Assembly (NCBI GenBank): GCA_036936605.1 | Contig: JAUPFV010000001.1 | Coordinates: 71,257,910 to 71,321,909 of the forward strand | Source: Limnanthes douglasii subsp. nivea | Lineage: Eukaryota > Streptophyta > Magnoliopsida > Brassicales > Limnanthaceae | Direction: 5' to 3' | DNA length: 64,000 nt | Shown: positions 23,741-36,307 of the stretch, piece after piece | Layout of the letters: every line of letters starts with the position of its first letter | How positions within the stretch are numbered: position 1 is the stretch's first letter | The notes under the pieces: generated by a model | The model's input: only the letters and a program-made list of their open reading frames with translations | Told to the model about the DNA's origin: nothing | Database searches by the model: none | Position numbers and translations under genes: made by a program

Positions 23741-24599
23741 CGGGAGCCAAATGAGGCAAGCTTTCTGTTGAATTGGTAGAGGCTATAACAAGAAATCAGA
23801 ACAACAACAATGTTATTTCTAGATAACAATTGTTTTTCCTTTTTTTTGCTTCCTAACTATCAATTTCTTACGAGACGAGGGTAAGGGAAAAACAAGATAG
23901 ATAACTCATATAGAACTATTCTCTCTATCATCTGCTTTTCACCCAACAACATTGGATTACATGAACTACTAGATTTCTCGTAATCTTCTTTATTTTATGA
24001 ATTATTATTATATGTTCGATTTTGATCTAAGACTATTTAAATACACAAAGTTAGAGGAGTAAAGAGATTCTTGGATGGCTAGCTTGATAAAAATCTAAAA
24101 TAGCTACATCTGAATCAACTTCCTCCTTATACCATTAGAAGAGATACATAAAAGAATAAACACTCAGAATCATAAGAAAAAATGTTATTCGTCTCATTAA
24201 TATTATATTAGGACAAGACCGCGAAGATATAACGAGTTATTAGACATTCAGGATCAGATAAGAACATAATCTTAAAATGAAGAGGAGAAATTAGTAGGGT
24301 ACATATGAACTCTTTTCCTAGGAATCTTAGGAGGGAGAAGGAAGAGTAAGGCAGCAATATTACAAAATGACTCAACAAAGAGATAAGTAGACTAGTAGAC
24401 GAAACAAATGAGAATGAATTAGCAAGATGAACTCTCAATTAGCTAGTAAGGAAGTGGAGTTAGATAAAAAAAAATATAAAATCAAAGAAAAAAAATAAAA
24501 ACTCGTAAACTGATGTGGTTTCATCACTCAGCGAGCTAAGTGCCAACACAATATTATACTTCAATTACATTTAAATGAAGTTACTTACATGAAATGAGA
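23741..24599. other. Spacer without recognised genes
   Basis: Short open frames exist, the longest being a 76-codon minus-strand frame at 24208-24438, but none has a recognisable domain or coding bias. Confidence 0.4.
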
Positions 24600-24859
24600 G
24601 TCAGGATTAGCCCGTTAGAGGTATACCCCTTCATTCCTTATACCTCTAACGGGCTAATAATAAACCTAAAATGACATTTATATTAATTTTTAAGATAATT
24701 TGATAAACAAATAAACTAGACATATGTAACAATCTTTCACTAGAGAAATATAAAGTTCAATTTTACTTATTATAAGTATTAAAATACATAAATTTATACT
24801 CTAACTTTAAAACAATAAATATCTAATATATCTCGTTGAGAGTTTTGTTTGTTCGTATT
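24600..24859 (-). repeat. Inverted copy of the 14884-15490 dispersed repeat
   Basis: Its reverse complement matches 14930-15330, and loosely 15330-15490, including the phrase GAAAGATTGTTACATATGTC. The matching sequence resumes at 26906-26960, immediately beyond the MULE, so the MULE inserted into this repeat. Confidence 0.85.
24606..24658. repeat. Perfect hairpin, 20-bp arms
   Basis: ATTAGCCCGTTAGAGGTATA at 24606-24625 is the exact complement of 24639-24658, with a 13-base loop. The paralogous sequence at 15430 keeps only the TATACCTCTAA part, so the hairpin is specific to this copy. Confidence 0.85.
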
Positions 24860-25441
24860 TCCTTACAAAGGCTTTGAACAGTGAGTCATCCCTCGACTAT
24901 CGCGTTTGATGGCAGATAGTCCCTGGACTTTCAAATGTCTGTTGGCAGTCCCTGGACTATTGCGTTTGGATAAAGTTAGTCCAGAGGATCCTCTGATCCA
25001 CCAGATGCTGCCACCTGTCCACATACTCCCCAGTTTTTTGTGTCACCAGTAGTCCCTTGACTTTAGGTCAAACTTTAAACTTAGTCCACGGCATTAAATG
25101 ACCCTCATACCCCTTTAATTTCCAGTTTGGCATATTTAATTAAATCAGTTTACCCATGTGGCATTATTTAGCCTACGTGGAATATTTTTCCCAAATTCAT
25201 TTGTAACATTTATCAATCGGTGTGTTCATTTTATGTTTTAATTAATTGAATTTAATTTTTTAAAATAATTAAACCAAATCTAAACCAGCTCTCTCTCCCT
25301 CTCCACTCTCCCTTGTTCAAAGCCTCAAATCCCCAAATCGAAACATAAACCCTACTTTCTTCACCGGCCCGACCGCCTTTCCGGTAATCTCCACCAGAGA
25401 TATAACCCGTATATCCATCGTTGTCTAGCACCAAACCCTAA

Positions 25442-25850
<409 letters not shown>

Positions 25851-26062
25851 ATTCAAAATCAGTTGCTTTTTTAAGTTTATTTTGGTTTCGAAGTCGGATC
25901 TTTTATTCAGTTATAGTTTGGGATTCAGATCTGTCTTTTAAATCTGCTTTCTTTGTATTTGGATAATTTAATTTTATATGATTTTGAATGCACCTTCAAG
26001 TTTTGAACCAATTTTTTTTTTATTAATTTAACTTAATTAAATTAAAAAATGACACGTTCTTT

Positions 26063-26381
26063 ATGTGTTTCATACTCTTGATCCATTTATCTGCTTCGTA
26101 TACAGTAACAACGAAGAACCCTAGTTTCTCAAGAACTCGTTACATACGTTTCAGCAATCAGTACTACAACGAGTTTCATTCCTGTAGTTCTTATTCTCAT
26201 GGGTATACACGTTCTTTATGCGTCGAGCTTCGGAAAATCCAAGGGAGAAGATTCTTTTACTCCCCTCCTCCGCCATTGCAGCCGTCGTACGCCGAGATTG
26301 ACCCGAGATACGGTGTGCAGAAAAGATTATGGTGTGCAGAAAAGATTAGTACCTTCTGGTCCAAACCCTCTTCATAACTGA
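26063..26381 (+). pseudogene. CLE: CLE9/CLE10-type signalling-peptide precursor, frameshifted by a 19-bp duplication
   Basis: CLE precursors are secreted and processed to 12-13 residue peptide ligands for receptor kinases controlling meristem, vascular and stomatal development. In frame from 26063 the sequence has a hydrophobic start (MCFILLIHLSA), the conserved proregion words TRSLCVELRKIQ and SPPPP, then EIDPRYGVQKRL. There a 19-bp tandem duplication (26312-26330 and 26331-26349) shifts the frame. The mature dodecapeptide RLVPSGPNPLHN is complete at 26343-26378, followed by TGA. That peptide equals the CLE9/10 ligand of Arabidopsis. A shorter ORF from ATG 26199 (60 codons) runs in frame into the peptide but has no convincing signal peptide. 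Confidence 0.93.
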
Positions 26382-26905
26382 TCGTGTTTAATTATATCGT
26401 GTGTTAGGAATTCTTACTAATATTTCTATGGAATTATTAGCCTCTGTTTTGGATCACTCAAAACTTGAATAGAGAAAAAATATTACGAGGAATGTTTATA
26501 ACTTTATGTATGTAATATATACATATACAATGTATGTATATATTCTTGTTTGTTAGTGAAGAAAGTACTAAGGAAAACATATTTTCTATAAATTAATATA
26601 TATATATATATGACACATAGGAGGTGCCACATATTTAAATTTGCCATCTGACCTACAACTATGCCAACAAGGGTTTTGGTCAAAGGGCAAAAGAGTAACT
26701 AAAGTCAAGGGACTACTGGTGACACAAAAAACTGGCGAGTATGTGGACAGGTGGCAGCATCTGGTGGATCAGAGAATCCTCTGGACTAACTTTATCCAAA
26801 CGCGATAGTCCAGGGACTGCCAACGGACATTTGAAAGTCCAGGGACTATCTGCCACCAAACGCGATAGTCGAGGGACGACTCACTGCTCAAAGCCTCCTT
26901 ACAAA

Positions 26906-28619
26906 ATATAACATAAGATTAAATTCTTTTTAAATAATCCAACATAATGTAATTCGAGTTTTAAATAGATATCATAATGGAAAAAGCCAAAAATATCAAT
27001 ATCAAATACAACAACATGAAAATCTAAAATTTGACATTAACGTTTTTTAAATTATATTCATATATATATATATATATATATATATGAATTACAAAAATTC
27101 TCAACACTATATATCGACTTATCCAAATTTTCATTTAATTTGGACAAAATGTCAGTTAATTCGAATAAAAATGTCAGTTAGTTTATCGATTTTCGAAAAA
27201 ATAAAATTGCTAATTATCCTACGTACATATATTTTGAATTAGAATATTCGTAACATGCAGATTTATTGCATCAAAACATATTTTTATATAATTTTAATTG
27301 TTAAATGTAATCAATTTATGATTTATTGGATCCACAGATGACAATATAAAAATCATCATGGATATTTATAATGTTATGAAAATCAATAATATCCGAACAA
27401 GATCTGATCCAGGTCTAACAAGATTTGTCAGGTCAAATCTTAGCCACCCAGCCGAAGCATTGACCGAAAGTTGGTGAACACTACCGAGCGATTATGAAAG
27501 GTAACCAAAGCTTCATTTGTTACCTTATTTCAAGAACAAATTTAGCAAGTAAGAACAAAAAAAGTAAATTAAACACACAACAAGAGATTTAATGTGGTTT
27601 TTATCGTGAAGAAATCCTATATCAACCGGCAATGCACACAATATATGTATATGAGGTTAGAAGAATACTCTTAAACACTAAACAATCAATCACTTATTTT
27701 TTTGTTACAAATCTCTCTATTGATCTTATAAAATAAACGTGAATCTCAGAACGTATATTCAAGTGCTTAGTTTTTTGCATTACTATAATCAAAGCTACAA
27801 GCTTTCGACCTATAAAACCTAGATTCCTCGCTTGCCTCTCTCGCTATGACCACACCTTCACCATACACTATGCTTCTTCTATTTATAGATTTATGAAAAA
27901 CCTTAATTTTTTAATAAATACTCTTGATTAAATCTCACTAATAAACGGCTGTAATAAAGCTTTAGTCATAAAATAGGAAACCTCATAAATAGAAATTCTA
28001 TATTAATAGGAAACCTAATTAAATAAAAATTTCAATTAATAGGAAATCCAATTAAATAGGAAACCTCAGCAAATAGAACAAGCCCAGTTCGATCAAGAAC
28101 TTACGCTAACAATATTGTAGATTCGGCCCATGTAGCAGTCGGCAAACATCTACAGATCAAGCCATCGAAAACATACATTTGACTTAGTCTCTACCATTTT
28201 GGCTCACGTATCCGACCTTGTAAAAAATAACCAACATGTATTCGACTATATCCAACTCGTAGGTTCCAGTAGACTTATTTTACACCTAAGTCCAACGAAG
28301 TATCTAGTTACATAGAGAGTTTCGTAGGTTCTAGTATACTTACTCAACACTTAAATTCTGCTTGAATTGCACGAATCATATTTTTTAGCTACAATATATA
28401 GTTCCAGCCTTCAACACTTAAATCTAGTTTCAACATTTAGTTCCAGCTTCAAGTTTTAGTTCCAGCCTTCGATAATTAGTGTTAATTGTAGCATACAACT
28501 TTAACTCTAAGTTATAACATATGACACTAAGTTATGATTTTTACACCAAATTTATAGCTTCGACACCAAGTTATTGGATTCAGGAACAAGACAAGCCTTC
28601 AAAAATGATATTGTCGCAA
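26906..28619. other. Spacer with repeat fragments
   Basis: 26906-26960 completes the repeat interrupted by the MULE. An (AT)n run lies at 27060-27085. Around 27560-27640, AGAGATTTAATGTGG is followed by GTGAAGAAATCCTA, a dispersed plant repeat phrase that recurs at about 54830-54880. 28390-28480 has loosely repeated TTCCAGCCTTC words. No gene is seen. Confidence 0.5.
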
Positions 28620-29009
28620 TGGATAGTGTCAAATATTTCTTAGACGGATTATGTGTCTAAGCTATCTTTTAAGGATATTATTTAGAGAGATAAACATGGG
28701 AAAGTTAGAGAGAGAAGTTGACAAAATTAGTAATAAAATAATAAATGTTCACCCTTTCCTAAAAATGGGGTGTTGCTTTATGTAGTACAAGTGGTGGGCC
28801 TAAATACCACATGATTAACCCCATTTAAGATCTTTCACCCCATTATTTTAATAATCTTAACCATAATTATCATTTATTACACAAAATACCCTTAATATTA
28901 TATATTTGTTGGACTCATTTTACAATACTTTTATAAAGCCGAATTACTCTATTATTAAGTCAATCCGACTATTAATCCAAATAATTTTTCCTCTTATCAG
29001 TATCTCCTA

Positions 29010-29493
29010 GTCCTTATGAACATATTCGAGCGAGGAATTTATTTCGAAAATACCTCGGAGGTGTCCGACCTTCTCTCCCCTATGCCGTTGATCGGATCGA
29101 TGATGTCATGGATCAGATTGTTGACTTAATATGTATATGACGTGTGCTTTGTTTCAAGTCAATGTGTCAATTGATCTATAATAATACGACACATGCTCTG
29201 TTTCAAGTTAACGTGTTAATCAGTCTCTGATACAGATGTGCATGCCTTCCAAAGTTATTTGTGAGTGATTTGATATTAATCAGTCTCTAACACAGACGCG
29301 TATGATGCTGGACATACACGAGTGATTCCCGTATTTGAAGTTAGACAACTTGTGGGAGTTCTTACCTAATAAGTATCACCCGAAAGGTATCTCTTTAGAA
29401 GATAACGATGAATCATTTCAGAGTTATGATGTATCAAAGAGTTCTTCATCTGCTTCATCAAAAGATGAATCTGAGCGCACCCCTTTGGAGTAA
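29010..29493 (+). pseudogene. Remnant of antisense extra ORF (C-terminus) in the gypsy element
   Basis: The frame 29342-29493 reads LDNLWEFLPNKYHPKGISLE, then an acidic Ser-rich tail (SKSSSSASSKDESERTPLE) and TAA. It runs opposite to pol, in the position where the elements at 48652 and 58322 carry an antisense gene with a similar acidic C-terminal tail. The assignment rests on position, orientation and composition rather than a domain. Confidence 0.45.
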
Positions 29494-29665
29494 CGGGTAC
29501 TTAGGCGATTTCTTGTTTTGTTGTTTTTTGTAAGCCTTGTTGCGCCTATGGAATTTTTGTGAAGTCCTTGTGTCATGAGGTCATTTTTTACTTTCCATGT
29601 TAATCAATTGAATTAATTTTTTCGAATAAATTTTCATGAACCAACTTTTAAGTGTGAGATTTACC

Positions 29666-29950
29666 AACATTCATTGGAAGACCCTTCCGATCCAAAAATA
29701 AATGATTATTGACTAACATTTGTTGGAAGACCCTTCTGGACTACAAATAAATTATTATTGACTAACAATCGTTGGAAGACCCTTTCAGTCCAAATATAAA
29801 TTATAGTTGACCATCATATATTGGAAGACCCTTCAGTTCTAAAAATAAATGATTGTTGACCAACATTCGCTGGAAGGCCCTTCTTGTCCAAAAATAAATG
29901 ATTGTTGACCAACATTTTTGAAAACCCTTCTGGAACAAAAATAAATGATT
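29666..29950. repeat. 49-bp minisatellite, 5-6 copies
   Basis: TTGGAAGACCCTTC-like words start at 29674, 29723, 29772, 29821 and 29870, exactly 49 bp apart. Each is followed by AAAAATAAATGATTATTGAC. The array lies between the antisense ORF remnant and the integrase C-terminus of the gypsy element. Confidence 0.92.
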
Positions 29951-29989
29951 ATAAAAAATCTTGAAATGTCAAAGAAATTTTACATTTAT

Positions 29990-30980
29990 AAATCGGGTAT
30001 GATAACACCTCATTAAAACCTTCCTGCGCCACTAGGGTAGGAAATAGTATGCCATCGACCTTCACTAAAATTTTCACATATATAAAACAATTTACATTCA
30101 TTCCAGATATGAGGTGTTCAATTTTCCACGGGTGTCTAAGATCCCTTCCTTCTTTATATTTGAGTCGATATGCCCGTAGTTTCAATTTCTTAGTTACCAT
30201 GTATGGGCCCTCCCAGTTAGGTCTCAGTTTACCAAAACACATTTCTTTCGTATGCAAAAATACTTTCCTTAGAAATCTATCCTCTATCTTGAATTATTTT
30301 CATCTAACTCTAGACACATACCTGTTTCTCATTAAAGTTTGGTAATGTAAAGAGTTCAACTACACTCACCTTTTTTTTCCTCGATTAGGTTTAACTCAGC
30401 ATATTTTCCCTCATCGTTACCCTCCTCGAAATACTCACTGACTTGATACAAGGGAAAAACCACTTCAGATGTTACAAGAACATTCATCCCATAAACTAGC
30501 CCATATGAAGATTCCTTAGTTTCTGTTCGAGGAGTAGTTCGATACGCCCATAAGACTTCTTATAAATAATCTAACCATTTTCCAGCATTATCTTCCAAAT
30601 TCTTTTTGAGCCCGTAATTTTTTTCCAATTAGTCACTTCAACTTGCTTGTTTTCTTGTGGATGAAAATGAGCCGAAAAACATTTTCGTATGCCCCGAGAA
30701 GAACAAAAATCCCTCATATTTGTAGTGTCAAATTGTGGCCCATTGTCCATGTTATTCTCCTCAGAATACTGAAGCGACAACAAATATTAGAGACAATAGA
30801 CTTAATTACATTTTTAGCTTTCGTTCCTACCAATGGTTCAGCCTCCACCCACTTAGAAAAATAATATGGTACAACCACTGTTGTCTGTCGTCCCTCGGAT
30901 GCCATCGATAATGGTTTGACTAGGTCAATACCCCGCCGATTGAAAATTAATGCCTCATATATAGACTCAAGAGTTACTCA
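29990..30980 (-). pseudogene. Gypsy integrase, degenerate
   Basis: Read on the minus strand from 30980: YFSKWVEAEPL in the core, DNGPQFDT and HPQENKQVE of the catalytic region (30783-30571), then the C-terminal GKLRPNWEGPYMV and HPWKIEHL module (30257-30040). The first two are separated by frameshifts. Integrase inserts the cDNA copy; this one is inactive. Confidence 0.88.
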
Positions 30981-31387
30981 TGGCAAATGGATTGCATTAG
31001 CAAACCTCTGACAAATGGCATACCTTTTAACAAACTATTTGGCACATAAGTAGTTGTGGACCAGTGATAAGCTGCCAGGAGAAATCTTTGTATTAAAGTT
31101 TTAACCTACAGTGTGTAGACCCTTCACCATCTTGTAATCGGATAATATCATATGTGATTAATTTTCCCCAAGGCATCGAAGCAAATGCTTACTAAAATAG
31201 CTTTTATACAAAATGTCCCCAAGTACCACATAACCATGCCCTTTGATTCGTATTTTCTTTGCCACTTCATTATCAACTGGCAAGACATTGTTGACAAATA
31301 ATTCCTTGATGTCATGCATCTAATATTTTTTAGTGCTTGTAAAAAATTGGAAAGCTTTGTCTGACCTTTGAACCCGTTCAGACCCGT

Positions 31388-31720
31388 TTATAATTGTAGG
31401 TTTTCTTGTGTAAGGACACAAAGGTACCTTTCAGAATATGCAGTAGTGGCTAGAGAATCAACCACATAATTATCAGCCCTATGACGATGCTCGTACCTTA
31501 TGCTTTCGAAAACATATGCCAAGGCTTTTAATGCTCTCAAATACTCCACTAAGTGATCGTTTCTAGCTTTAGATTGGCCAGACGCATGATTTACGAGAAG
31601 TTGTGAGTTGCTCACCAATCTAACCGTCTTGGATCCACAGATGTGGGCAAGTATGAATCCTTCCAAACAATCTTTATATTCCGCTTCATTATTCGATGCT
31701 CAGAAAATGAAGCGTATAGA
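31388..31720 (-). pseudogene. Gypsy RNase H domain, degenerate
   Basis: The minus-strand frame contains RLVSNSQLLVNHASGQSKAR, EYLRALKALA, IRYEHRHRADNYVVDSLA. This matches the RNase H found next to integrase in Tat-like elements. The usual SDSQ aspartate reads Asn (SNSQ). Confidence 0.75.
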
Positions 31721-32429
31721 TTGATACATCACAATCCCATATGGGGCAATCAATTGGACCCAACCCACATCTCGAAGTGCTGAAACCTCAATCAGTTCTG
31801 ACCGTCCATTTGACCTCTGTTTTTTCTTTATCTATTTCCATCTATGATCATTCGAAATAGAACTAAATTTAAAAAATATGTTAAGGCTTGAGATTTAATT
31901 GTAGTTCGAGCTCAAATTCAATATCAAAATCACCTAGATTCATAGACCATCTGGTCATATTACCCTGCACGTCGGGTCTTTATAACATTCTTTTTAACAG
32001 AAAATATCTATAATCGAGTAGGCCTGAAAGATTGGTCTCGTCTTCCAAGTATCTATAACCAAAGAAAATATTAACTTTCCCAAATTTAAATACTATTTTC
32101 CACCTCCAAAATGCTTTTATTTACATAATATACTAGTCGTGGGAAATTATCAACCTCTCGGATCAGTACAATGTTCACAACATAATCTGATATTGTTATG
32201 TAGACGAATAATTTATCCCCCATACTAGGTTTTGTCAAGATTTAGAGGGAGGAAATATACTCTTAAATTCTTGCAAAAGCCTAAGAACATCTGCAGTTCG
32301 TTTGTCTCAACACTTGAAAAAAAAACGCATTTGTCGGGAGACTTGGATATGAATTTGTTCAAGGCTGCCAACCTCCATGTCAAAATTTATAACTCCTTAA
32401 TTGTCTGAGGCGGTTCCATAGTACTCAAA

Positions 32430-33130
32430 GCATTTAGTTATATCGGGTCGACTTTTATCCCTCGTTCACTAACTATGTACCAAGAAGTTTTCTGGACCGT
32501 ACCCCAACGTGCATATCTCTGGTTTTAACTTCAAATTTATATTTTTTAAGTTGGAAAATGTTTTTTCCAAATTTGTAAAATAATCGTTGTCTCTATCGTT
32601 TTTCACTAGCATATCGTTAAATATATACTTCGAAATTTTATCTATTTAAGACCCGAAAGATTTGTTCAGCAAGCCTTGGTAGGTAGCCCCAACATTTTTC
32701 AATCCAAACGGCATACCATTATAGCAATGCATGCTCATTCTAGTGTTGAACAAAATACTCTCTTGATCCTTTGAATTTATTTTCTTCTGATTATACCCTG
32801 CATACGCATCTATAAAAAGAAGAAATCAATTTCTCGACATAATATCTACTAACTGATCGATCTGACAGACCGAAAAATGATCCTTTGGGCATGCTCTATT
32901 CAAGTCGATAAAATTTACGCACATTCCCCACTTGCCATTTTTTAGTTTTTATTAAAACCATATTGGTCATCCACAACGGGTACTGAGATTCTCGTATGTG
33001 CCTGAGGTCAGACAAATAATCTACCTCAGCCATTATAGCCTCAAATATATCTTGAAAAAAATATTTTTTGGATGATCGGGCGCACATTGCTTCAGACTTC
33101 CAATCTGTGAGAGATAATTTCAGCATGCAC
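32430..33130 (-). pseudogene. Gypsy reverse transcriptase, degenerate
   Basis: The minus-strand translation shows HIRESQYPLWMTNMVLI, then LNRACPKDHFSVCQIDQLVD, FIDAYAGYNQ, MPFGLKN and ATYQ. The catalytic box reads YIFNDMLVK where active enzymes have YVDD, so the aspartate pair is damaged. Several stops and frame changes separate these blocks. Confidence 0.85.
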
Positions 33131-33689
33131 TATCGTAACGTCTTCGGTGGACCATGCAAACATATGTAAACTTGTAATAGAAATTGAACTAACATGTCAT
33201 TTATCTTTGGAGGAAACTTTGTTCGAATCTTTGAACTCTTCCCACTAGAAAAAATGTATTCCTCAGAACTCTCATGGGGGACGAGAAATCTGTGGGTCTC
33301 CCTTGGATCGTCAACAGGGTCAGAACCTGAAGAAGACCCTACTAACTGGTATGACTTCTTCGAGTTACCGCCTCAAATTTGTTTTGGACCCAATGTTGTT
33401 CGATAACATTCCCTCGCTATATTCTGGCTACTCCTGATCGTTCCCATATTATTTCTCACGACGTACTTCAAACAAAGGTGAACAGTCGAGGAAATTGCAT
33501 ACATTCTAAACAATCAAGATCTTCCAAATATCGCATTATATGTCAGTGCATCCACTATAGTAGAACAACACTATCATCTCTTTCCTAAATGATATGCGAC
33601 CTAGTTCCATTATGTCTTCGAATTCCCCAACTACTTTAGCAGTCACCCAGTAAAGCCCACAATTGTCAGATTTGAAATAAGAATTGTCA

Positions 33690-33900
33690 GGGGTTTTCCA
33701 TATTTTCACAGGTCATCATGAACAGTACGTTGGCAGAACTACTAGTATCTATCAATAATGTTCTGTATCTCATGTCCGACTATTCTTACTACGATTACGA
33801 AAACGTCATTATGGCCGGCCATTTCTCTCATATCATAATCTTGAAAACAGAGCAACGGAGATGGACATTGGTATAAATGTGGTGAACCACCCGCTTCCAA
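33690..33900 (-). pseudogene. Gypsy aspartic protease remnant
   Basis: RTLLIDTSSSANVLF on the minus strand (about 33770-33725) corresponds to the active-site region of gypsy proteases (usually D-T/G-G-S-S-x-N-I-L). The Gly after DT is replaced by Ser. Confidence 0.6.
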
Positions 33901-34639
33901 CTGATTACTTAGGCTCACAATATGCTTTTATCAGGAGTAGTTTGTCGCCCCTGAAACAACATCACCCCCAAAAATTATCAATGATTAAAAGAAATCACAT
34001 AATTCACTAACATTTCTTTTTGCAGTTAGCTCATCGACTAACATAACCTTATTCATGCCCAAATTTGGATCCAAATACTCAGTAGAAACATCATAAGAAT
34101 CCACAGGTTTCAAAATCATCAAAGTATTCTCTTTCTTTGGAGTTGCAACAAATTATCTGGCCATCAGATCTCACTAAGAATGTTTCTTAACGAATGTTGT
34201 TAATTTTTCAGCTCCACATAATGTCATCTCTGACATCATCATGGTATTTTAGGAGTCTATATTGGAGTGCATTTCCAAAATGATATATGGTTCCAAGCTT
34301 TGTCAAAATTGTAGCAATGAAATCTGTTAATTTGACAAAATGAGTTGGGCGGACCCACTTGTTCGACATTGGCCTAACACCCTGTTTTGCGTTTGTAATT
34401 AGTGAATTCACCCTTGGTCTAGGAGGTAACTGAGTCGGTACTCTTGGTCGATCAATGGTTTTCGGATGATAAATTAAACGAAATTATATGGAAATGGATT
34501 ATATGTTACCTTCGAAGATTGATTGAACTGGTTATGTTCAATTTGTGCCTTGGAAACCATTTCCGACGCATGTGTCTCTTCCACTAAATTTATCTTCTCA
34601 ACTTGATCCAATAATTCCCCAAACATTATGACCTATTTT

Positions 34640-35494
34640 TCCTCGAAGTTATCTTTTAAAAATACTATGGAGAAGTCGAATTTGGAAAGTTGATAAGGTT
34701 ACTTGGTCTTCGCAACCCTCCATATTGGCCTTAGTCTTGATGAATCGATTAGTATAATCTTTTAGACTCTTCCCAACTTTTTTTCTACAATAAATTATCG
34801 TATTACCATTTTCACATAAATTTTTTCTTCCCATAAAGCATTGGCGGAAGAAGTTCCAAAACATGTAAAAATTATTGATACAAACCCGTGGCAGTCGGTT
34901 ATACCATTTCAATGCAGCATCCTCAAACGTTTGGGAGAAAGTCCTACATAACACTTTATCATCATCATCGTAATTAATCCTAAAACTCTTGAAATTCTCA
35001 ATGTGGTTGTCCGGATCTTGAGTCCCATCGAACTTTTCTAACTTCGAGATGTCAAATCGCTTCAGCATGTGTCCTGATAGAATTTCCCCGGAAAGAGGAG
35101 ATGACCTCCAATTGTGACCAGTCTTATGCATACTACCCTGAGGTATTTGTTCACAATGGTATATAAACTCTCTTTGAATGAGTTTGTGAATTGGTTATTC
35201 ACACGATACTAAAATTTTAACTTGTCGATGGGATCTGAACATGGGGTGTAACTTGATCTCTTTTAGCGACATTTACCACTTTATCACGTTCTTCGGACCC
35301 GAGCATCCTTTTATCTTGATCATTTTTTCTCTGGTCAGAGGAGATAACTGATGGCCATCCTTACACCTCTTCAAATTCTTTCTCTTATCACTTTTTGGAA
35401 GTCGGTTTTTCCTTTCTGGTAAGGAGGAATCATCTGAGTCGTAAAGAGAATAGTCACTAGAATAAATGGGCTCATACCGATGCCTACGTTTCAT
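34640..35494 (-). pseudogene. Gypsy gag, degenerate
   Basis: The block 35131-34649 reads KLEKFDGTQDPDNHIENFKS, AALKWYNRLP, and SLKDYTNRFIKTKANMEGC, the standard retrotransposon gag (capsid) fold. The upstream basic frame 35494-35273 (KRRHRYEP, DDSSLPERKNRLPK) is its N-terminal region, separated by stops. Confidence 0.85.
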
Positions 35495-35908
35495 TTTCTC
35501 CTCGAAGAATAAAGGCTTCGTTTCCGACGCATTTCATCTCTATCACTAATTCGATGAGCATCTTCTAATTCTTCTTTTTCAGTTATCTGCTCCTTTCGAA
35601 CCTCTGACGTAATCCTTTTAGAATTCAAAGCCACATACTTCTCTGAGTTTAACCTTGCTATATCTTCTTAAATTCTTTCCTCTGAACCACTAAGGTAGAC
35701 TCTTCGAGTAGCTCGTCGGCGTACTTAATCATCATAGTATCGTTCCTCTACCATTTTCTCTTCGAGAGGATGATCTACGGATTAATTTACGATCGTAAGA
35801 CCATCATTGCAAACATTAGCCTCCCTTATTACTTCCATATCTATTTCTCCCAACGTGTTTGACAATATAATAGTGGTTTTGGAACAACGATTTCGAGTAC
35901 CAACAAAT

Positions 35909-35926
35909 TTCCCAAAAACGGCGCCA
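35909..35926 (-). other. Gypsy primer-binding site
   Basis: On the minus strand TGGCGCCGTTTTTGGGAA follows the 5' LTR after a short gap. It resembles the TGGCGCCGTTGCCGGGG sites used by many Tat/Athila elements. Confidence 0.75.
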
Positions 35927-36307
35927 ATAATAGTGTCAAAGATTTCTCAAAAGGATTATGTCTCTAAGCTATCTTTGGAGGAGATTATTTGGAGAGAGAA
36001 ACACGGAAAATCTAGATAAAAAAGTTGACAAAAGTAGTTACAAAATTATAAATGTTCACCATTTCCTAAAAAGGAGATGTTAGTTTATATAGTACAAGTG
36101 GTGGGCCCAAATACCACATGATAACCCATTTAAGATCTTCCCTTCACCCAATATTTTACTAATCTTAACCATGATTATTATTTATTACACAAAGCACCAT
36201 CAATATTACATATTTGTTGGACTTCTTTTACACAACTTTTATAATGCCAGATTACTCTCTTATTTAGTCGATCTAACTATTAATCCAAATAATTAATTCT
36301 CTTATCA

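Larger units (their letters stand above)
28620..36307 (-). mobile_element. Ty3-gypsy LTR retrotransposon, Tat-like, degenerate
   Basis: Two ~380-bp direct repeats (28620-28999 and 35928-36307) are the LTRs, diverged by many substitutions and small indels. The element reads on the minus strand: 5' LTR at the right, a primer-binding site at 35926-35909 (minus TGGCGCCGTT...), then gag, protease, RT, RNase H and integrase, and the 3' LTR at the left. Between integrase and the 3' LTR there is a plus-strand, hence antisense, ORF remnant and a 49-bp minisatellite. All frames are riddled with stops, so the insertion is old. No clean 5-bp TSD could be read. Confidence 0.9.

Noticed and set aside
24208..24438. 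76-codon minus-strand frame
   Set aside because: Hydrophobic by composition but no recognisable family, and no supporting promoter or homologous copy.
28620..36307. Endogenous pararetrovirus instead of gypsy element
   Set aside because: Paired LTRs, a PBS next to the LTR, integrase motifs and the pol order fit a gypsy retrotransposon; pararetroviruses lack LTRs and integrase.
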